This document shows, piece by piece, positions 6,095-9,220 of a DNA stretch of 9,220 bases. A program made the translations under genes and the position numbers. The DNA is taken from contig JAUZQX010000143.1 of the NCBI GenBank assembly GCA_030950765.1, positions 1 to 9,220 of the forward strand, given 5' to 3'. The stretch comes from Ghiorsea sp. GTDB taxonomy: Bacteria; Pseudomonadota; Zetaproteobacteria; Mariprofundales; Mariprofundaceae. The notes under the pieces were generated by a model. That model did no database searches. It saw only the letters and a list, made by a program, of their open reading frames with translations, and was not told where the DNA came from. The first letter of the stretch is position 1; each line of letters begins with the position of its first letter.

Positions 6095-6149
6095 TTAGTT
6101 CTCGCAAAACTACAGCTTTCTTTCTATGCTTTTGCATATCTTTAAGTTT

Positions 6150-6155
6150 GAGGTG
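6150..6155 (+). promoter_or_regulatory. Ribosome binding site of the D-amino acid aminotransferase
   Basis: GAGGTG lies seven bases before the ATG at 6163. The promoter is presumably between the 59-bp element and this site; TATGCT at 6125-6130 is a possible -10 box, but it has no good -35 partner. Between 5898 and 6035 I see nothing beyond AT-rich spacer and the orphan gene's leader. Confidence 0.55.
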
Positions 6156-6162
6156 AAATAAA

Positions 6163-7023
6163 ATGAGCAAACCACTGGTTGCCTATGTGAACAATAGTTT
6201 TGTGCCGCTTGAAAAAGCGATGGTACATGTTGAAGACCGTGGGTTTCAATTTGCTGATGGTGTGTATGAAGTGGTGGCATGTTATGGTGGTACTTACCTT
6301 GACTTAAAGCCACATTTGGCGCGTTTACAACGCTCATGTGCGGCAATTGCCATTGATTTGCCCAAACCGATGGCTGAATTGGAAGCCCTAGTGCAGCAAG
6401 CATATAAAAAAAATCCCTTTGATGATGCCATGGTGTATATTCAGGTGACACGCGGCGTAGCACCACGTAATCATGTGGTGAATCAATCGATAACGCCAAC
6501 CTTGGTCATTACCGTTAGGGAACTGCCCAAACCCAGCGATGCCAAAGTGAAAACGGGTGTGCAAGGCATTACATTACAAGATATTCGTTGGAAACATTGT
6601 GAAATTAAGTCGATTGCTTTGCTTGCCAGCGTGATGGGTAAACAAGAAGCGGTGCGAGCGGGTGTGGATGAAGCTTTTTGGTTGGATGCACAAGGGCATG
6701 TTTTAGAAGGTTGTGCCACCAATATTTTTGCTGTGATTGATGGTGTGTTGGTTACTCACCCCTTGGATAACCAAGTGTTGGGAGGCATTACACGAAGTAT
6801 GGCAATAGAAGTCGCAAAAGATGCAGGTATGGCGGTGCAAGAGCGGGCATGGAAGCTAGGTGAAACGGGTTTAAGTGAATGTTTGATGAGCAGCACAACC
6901 AATGCGGTTTTGTCTGTGTGCCGTATGAATCAGCAAGTTATTGGTGATGGCAAACCTGGTGAGATTGGGCTTAAAATCAGACAATTGATGTTGGCAAAAA
7001 TTGATGCTTTGCGTGCTGCTTAA
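6163..7023 (+). CDS. dat: D-amino acid aminotransferase (PLP fold type IV)
   Basis: The enzyme transfers the amino group between D-amino acids and 2-oxo acids, classically D-Ala plus 2-oxoglutarate to pyruvate plus D-Glu, linking D-Ala and D-Glu pools for peptidoglycan. The 286-aa product shows EDRGFQFADGVYEV at 24-37 and TRGVAPRNH at 96-104; the Arg and His of this loop bind the substrate carboxylate in Bacillus D-amino acid transaminase. It also has RWKHCEIKSI at 142-151, with Lys149 as the PLP-binding lysine, and LEG at 181-183 with the conserved Glu182. The R-x4-R-x-H loop favours D-amino acid transaminase over branched-chain aminotransferase or aminodeoxychorismate lyase, which share the fold. 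It is first of a coupled cluster, and the next gene's ATG follows its stop directly. Confidence 0.87.
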   Translation: MSKPLVAYVNNSFVPLEKAMVHVEDRGFQFADGVYEVVACYGGTYLDLKPHLARLQRSCAAIAIDLPKPMAELEALVQQAYKKNPFDDAMVYIQVTRGVAPRNHVVNQSITPTLVITVRELPKPSDAKVKTGVQGITLQDIRWKHCEIKSIALLASVMGKQEAVRAGVDEAFWLDAQGHVLEGCATNIFAVIDGVLVTHPLDNQVLGGITRSMAIEVAKDAGMAVQERAWKLGETGLSECLMSSTTNAVLSVCRMNQQVIGDGKPGEIGLKIRQLMLAKIDALRAA

Positions 7024-7038
7024 ATGATGGGGAAACCG

Positions 7039-7677
7039 ATGTTTAAAGGTGTGTTGTTGGATTTGGATGGTACGCTTATTGATGCTTTTGCACCTATTAT
7101 TCGTGCCATGCGCGAAACATTACAACACTTTGAGCTGCCTGAGATGAGTGATGATGCCATTCGTCGGCATACCGGGCGTGGCGATTGTAGTATGACAGCG
7201 TTATTCGGTGATAAAAAAGAACAAGCAGCGCAATATTTTATCCAAGTGCATGATCAAACCTATTTAAATGATATTCAAATCATGCAGGGTGCAGAAACGT
7301 TGATGCAGTGGTTACAAGCTAAACATATCCCTATGGCTGTGGTGACCAGCAAAGGACAACACCGTGCTGAAGCACAGTTGGAGAAGTTGGGTTGGTTGCC
7401 TTATTTTACTTGTATTATTGGCAAATTAGAAGGTAGGGCATCCAAGCCAAGCCCAGAGCCACTGCTGCTGGCTAGTGAGCATATGCATGTGAACATCCGA
7501 GATGTGGTGATGGTTGGTGATGGTGAGGCAGATATGAAGGCAGCTTATCGCGCGGGATGTGTAGGTTTAGGTTTGACACATTCTTTTTCAGAAGAAGAGT
7601 TACTATCGGTGGGCGCAAGCCAATGTTTTACGTCACTGGGTGACGTTGTGGGTTGGATGCAAGGTGAGATAAGATGA
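7039..7677 (+). CDS. HAD-superfamily phosphatase, phosphoglycolate-phosphatase-like
   Basis: This is a haloacid-dehalogenase hydrolase, probably a small-molecule phosphatase. Numbered from the upstream ATG at 7024 (217 aa), it has motif I D-L-D-G-T at 13-17 (nucleophile Asp13, acid/base Asp15). A helical cap follows, then motif II in VVTSK (T108), motif III Lys141 in ASKPSPEP and motif IV VGDGEAD with Asp166 and Asp170. Length and motifs fit the Gph/PGP group, but substrate cannot be deduced. Two starts are possible: 7024, directly after the previous stop, and 7039, preceded by a G-rich GGGGA. I prefer 7039 because it places Met five residues before the first beta strand, as in relatives. The stop overlaps the Hsp33 start in ATGA. 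Near its 3' end lies a perfect 7-bp inverted repeat. Confidence 0.85.
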   Translation: MFKGVLLDLDGTLIDAFAPIIRAMRETLQHFELPEMSDDAIRRHTGRGDCSMTALFGDKKEQAAQYFIQVHDQTYLNDIQIMQGAETLMQWLQAKHIPMAVVTSKGQHRAEAQLEKLGWLPYFTCIIGKLEGRASKPSPEPLLLASEHMHVNIRDVVMVGDGEADMKAAYRAGCVGLGLTHSFSEEELLSVGASQCFTSLGDVVGWMQGEIR

Positions 7678-8507
7678 CACAAAAAGATACACTAATTCGG
7701 TTTTTATTGCCTGAAGCACGAGCGCGTGGTGCGATAATACGCGGGAAACACATTGTTGCTGAGGCGAATGCTATTCACGGTTTGCAAGGCGAGCCAGCTT
7801 TGTTATTTGGACAAACATTATTGGCTTCCATTATGTTGTTAAGCATTAGTAAAGGTGGTGTGCGGCAAGTATTGCAGCTGGATGCAAGCGGTGAAAATAC
7901 GCCTATTAAACGTATGCAGGCGGAATGCAAAAGTGGTGCGGTGCGTGGTTATGTGCAGTGGCGCGAAGGGTCTCATGCTACACTTGAAGGTGAGGGCATT
8001 GCAGCCTTGATGGGCGAAAACATATTACTCTCAACCGTGCGCGATTTGGGTGTGGGTCAGCCTTATGTTTCTACGGTACAACATGATTCAGCTTGGCTTG
8101 CCGACCATATGTTGGAATATTTAAGACAATCGGTGCAGGTGCAGGCTGATATGTTGTTGGTTGGTGATGTTGCCATGATGATTGAGGCTATGCCAGGTTG
8201 TGATGATGACCATTGGTTCAAAGCTGTGGAAGCGATGGCGAAAGTGAGCAATCAAGCTTTGGAACATGGCGAGCCTGAAGATATTTTGAAGGTATTTGCT
8301 GATCTGGACTGTCAAATCGTTGGGCAAGATAGCTATGATTATGCATGTTCATGCTCCAAAGAGACGATGAAACAAGCATTGGCAGGTATTGCTGCAAAAG
8401 ATTTAGATGAGCTTGCAGATGAGGCGGGTGACGTAACACTGTCGTGCCAGTATTGTAATAACCATGTTAAAGTAAACATAGGAACGGATGAAGACACATG
8501 CGATTGA
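7674..8507 (+). CDS. hslO: Hsp33 redox-regulated molecular chaperone
   Basis: Hsp33 is a cytoplasmic holdase switched on by oxidation. In reduced form four cysteines bind zinc; oxidative unfolding forms disulfides and exposes the client-binding surface. The 277-aa product has the N-terminal fold beginning RFLLPEARARGAIIRG, a middle region with VRDLGVGQPY at 122-131, and the zinc centre. The zinc ligands are Cys225 and Cys227 (C-S-C-S) and Cys258 and Cys261 (C-Q-Y-C), spaced as in E. coli Hsp33, so the redox switch is intact. It starts within an ATGA overlap with the phosphatase gene and overlaps trmB by 10 nt, so it is translated as part of the cluster. I see no separate heat-shock promoter. 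Confidence 0.94.
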   Translation: MTQKDTLIRFLLPEARARGAIIRGKHIVAEANAIHGLQGEPALLFGQTLLASIMLLSISKGGVRQVLQLDASGENTPIKRMQAECKSGAVRGYVQWREGSHATLEGEGIAALMGENILLSTVRDLGVGQPYVSTVQHDSAWLADHMLEYLRQSVQVQADMLLVGDVAMMIEAMPGCDDDHWFKAVEAMAKVSNQALEHGEPEDILKVFADLDCQIVGQDSYDYACSCSKETMKQALAGIAAKDLDELADEAGDVTLSCQYCNNHVKVNIGTDEDTCD

Positions 8508-9199
8508 GCCAACAATTTAGAGACCAATATATTCAACATGAAATGCGCACACACGGGCGAAAAAATGGTTTTGTGACCACTGGTCAAGAAGCGCGTTTGT
8601 TGAAATGGTTGCCAGTGATTGGTTTGCCTAAGGATAAAACCTTAGCTGCAGCATCTATCCCTGCTGAATCGCCGGTTGTGATGGAAATTGGTTTTGGAAA
8701 CGGAGATTTTTTGGTGTATCTAGCATCCAAATATCCTGATTGGGTACTGCTTGGTGTAGAAATATATCTACCTGGTGTGGCAAAAGCTGTGGGTAGACTG
8801 GAAGATGCAGGGTTTATTGAGCGTACACGTATCACGCAGTTGCCAGCGCAATTTGTATTGGAAAACCAAGTTGCAGAAAACCAGCTGCATGGTGTGTTTA
8901 TCAATCATCCAGATCCTTGGCCTAAACCACGCCACCATAAACGACGAATTATCCAAAAAGAATTTGCTAAGTTGCTGGTAACACGTGTGAAAAGTGGTGG
9001 TTTTATCAAACTAGCAACGGATAAACCTGATTTAGCACTATGGATGCAAGATATTTTGGATCATACCGAAGGTTTGACTAATGTGGCGGGTCAAGGTGGT
9101 TTTATTGAGCGGGATGAAGATAGACCGCACACCAAGTTTGAGCAGCGTGGTATCCAAGAAGGGCGTATCAGCCAGTTTTTACATTATGTGAAGAAGTAA
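8498..9199 (+). CDS. trmB: tRNA (guanine-N7-)-methyltransferase TrmB
   Basis: TrmB uses S-adenosylmethionine to make 7-methylguanosine at position 46 in the variable loop of tRNAs. The 233-aa product has the SAM-binding motif MEIGFGNGDF at 62-71, the acidic end of the second strand in GVEI at 86-89, and the family hallmark HPDPWPKPRHHKRR at 137-150. A C-terminal TKFEQRG at 212-218 completes the active-site and tRNA-binding signature. The stretch between about 40 and 58 is longer than in compact family members and Ala-rich, probably a surface loop. The ATG at 8498 overlaps the hslO 3' end by 10 nt; AGGAA lies about 13 nt upstream, so initiation may depend on coupling. The stop codon shares a base with a following ATG. 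Confidence 0.93.
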   Translation: MRLSQQFRDQYIQHEMRTHGRKNGFVTTGQEARLLKWLPVIGLPKDKTLAAASIPAESPVVMEIGFGNGDFLVYLASKYPDWVLLGVEIYLPGVAKAVGRLEDAGFIERTRITQLPAQFVLENQVAENQLHGVFINHPDPWPKPRHHKRRIIQKEFAKLLVTRVKSGGFIKLATDKPDLALWMQDILDHTEGLTNVAGQGGFIERDEDRPHTKFEQRGIQEGRISQFLHYVKK

Positions 9200-9220
9200 T
9201 GCTGGTCACGGATGTCTGCT
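9199..9220 (+). CDS. Possible start of the next gene in the cluster (partial)
   Basis: The trmB stop and an ATG overlap in TAATG, and the frame stays open for the seven codons left in the window (MLVTDVC). A TAATG junction is a common coupling arrangement and the preceding GAAG could serve as a weak ribosome binding site. Too little is present to recognise a product. Confidence 0.3.

Noticed and set aside
1..9220. CRISPR arrays, tRNA or rRNA genes, phage genes, toxin-antitoxin or defence systems
   Set aside because: I found no regularly spaced direct repeats, no cloverleaf-like stretch in the intergenic regions, and no gene with such motifs. The only unassigned gene is the single 71-aa orphan, which is not paired with a partner.

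Overview
The window looks like ordinary chromosome of a Gram-negative bacterium, most likely a member of the Pseudomonadota. The evidence is an outer-membrane-type lipoprotein (RlpA), periplasmic lytic transglycosylase and DD-carboxypeptidase genes, an Hsp33 chaperone and a TrmB methyltransferase, all with clear family motifs. Base composition is moderately AT-rich and looks even throughout. I cannot name the genus from the sequence alone.

Layout. Positions 1-38 hold the 5' end of a minus-strand gene whose first residues resemble a CBS-domain protein. Positions 39-333 hold its leader and a 160-bp palindromic insertion with IS5-type ends and a perfect TTAG duplication. Positions 334-1128 (minus) encode a cyclic-nucleotide-binding plus FHA sensor protein. 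A divergent promoter region (1129-1284) leads to a tightly packed plus-strand cluster at 1285-5665: lytic transglycosylase MltB, RlpA, a LOG-family phosphoribohydrolase, an RluA-type pseudouridine synthase and a D-Ala-D-Ala carboxypeptidase. Its junctions overlap or are 2 nt apart, so it is probably one translationally coupled operon for cell-wall remodelling with two passengers.

Positions 5682-5897 (minus) carry an unrecognised 71-aa orphan with a strong ribosome binding site, convergent with the carboxypeptidase gene. Behind it is a 59-bp element consisting almost only of two IS5-like terminal repeats (6036-6094). A second coupled cluster at 6163-9199 encodes a D-amino acid aminotransferase, a HAD phosphatase, Hsp33 and TrmB, and may continue into a further gene starting at 9199.

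The two clusters fit together biochemically. MltB and RlpA cleave glycan strands, the carboxypeptidase trims stem peptides and releases D-Ala, and the aminotransferase can interconvert D-Ala and D-Glu. The rest is housekeeping: RNA modification, metabolite repair and redox chaperoning. I see no convincing new multi-gene system. The features most worth a second look are the two non-autonomous IS5-like elements, the orphan 71-aa gene, and the sensor protein whose nucleotide-binding cassette lacks its usual arginine.
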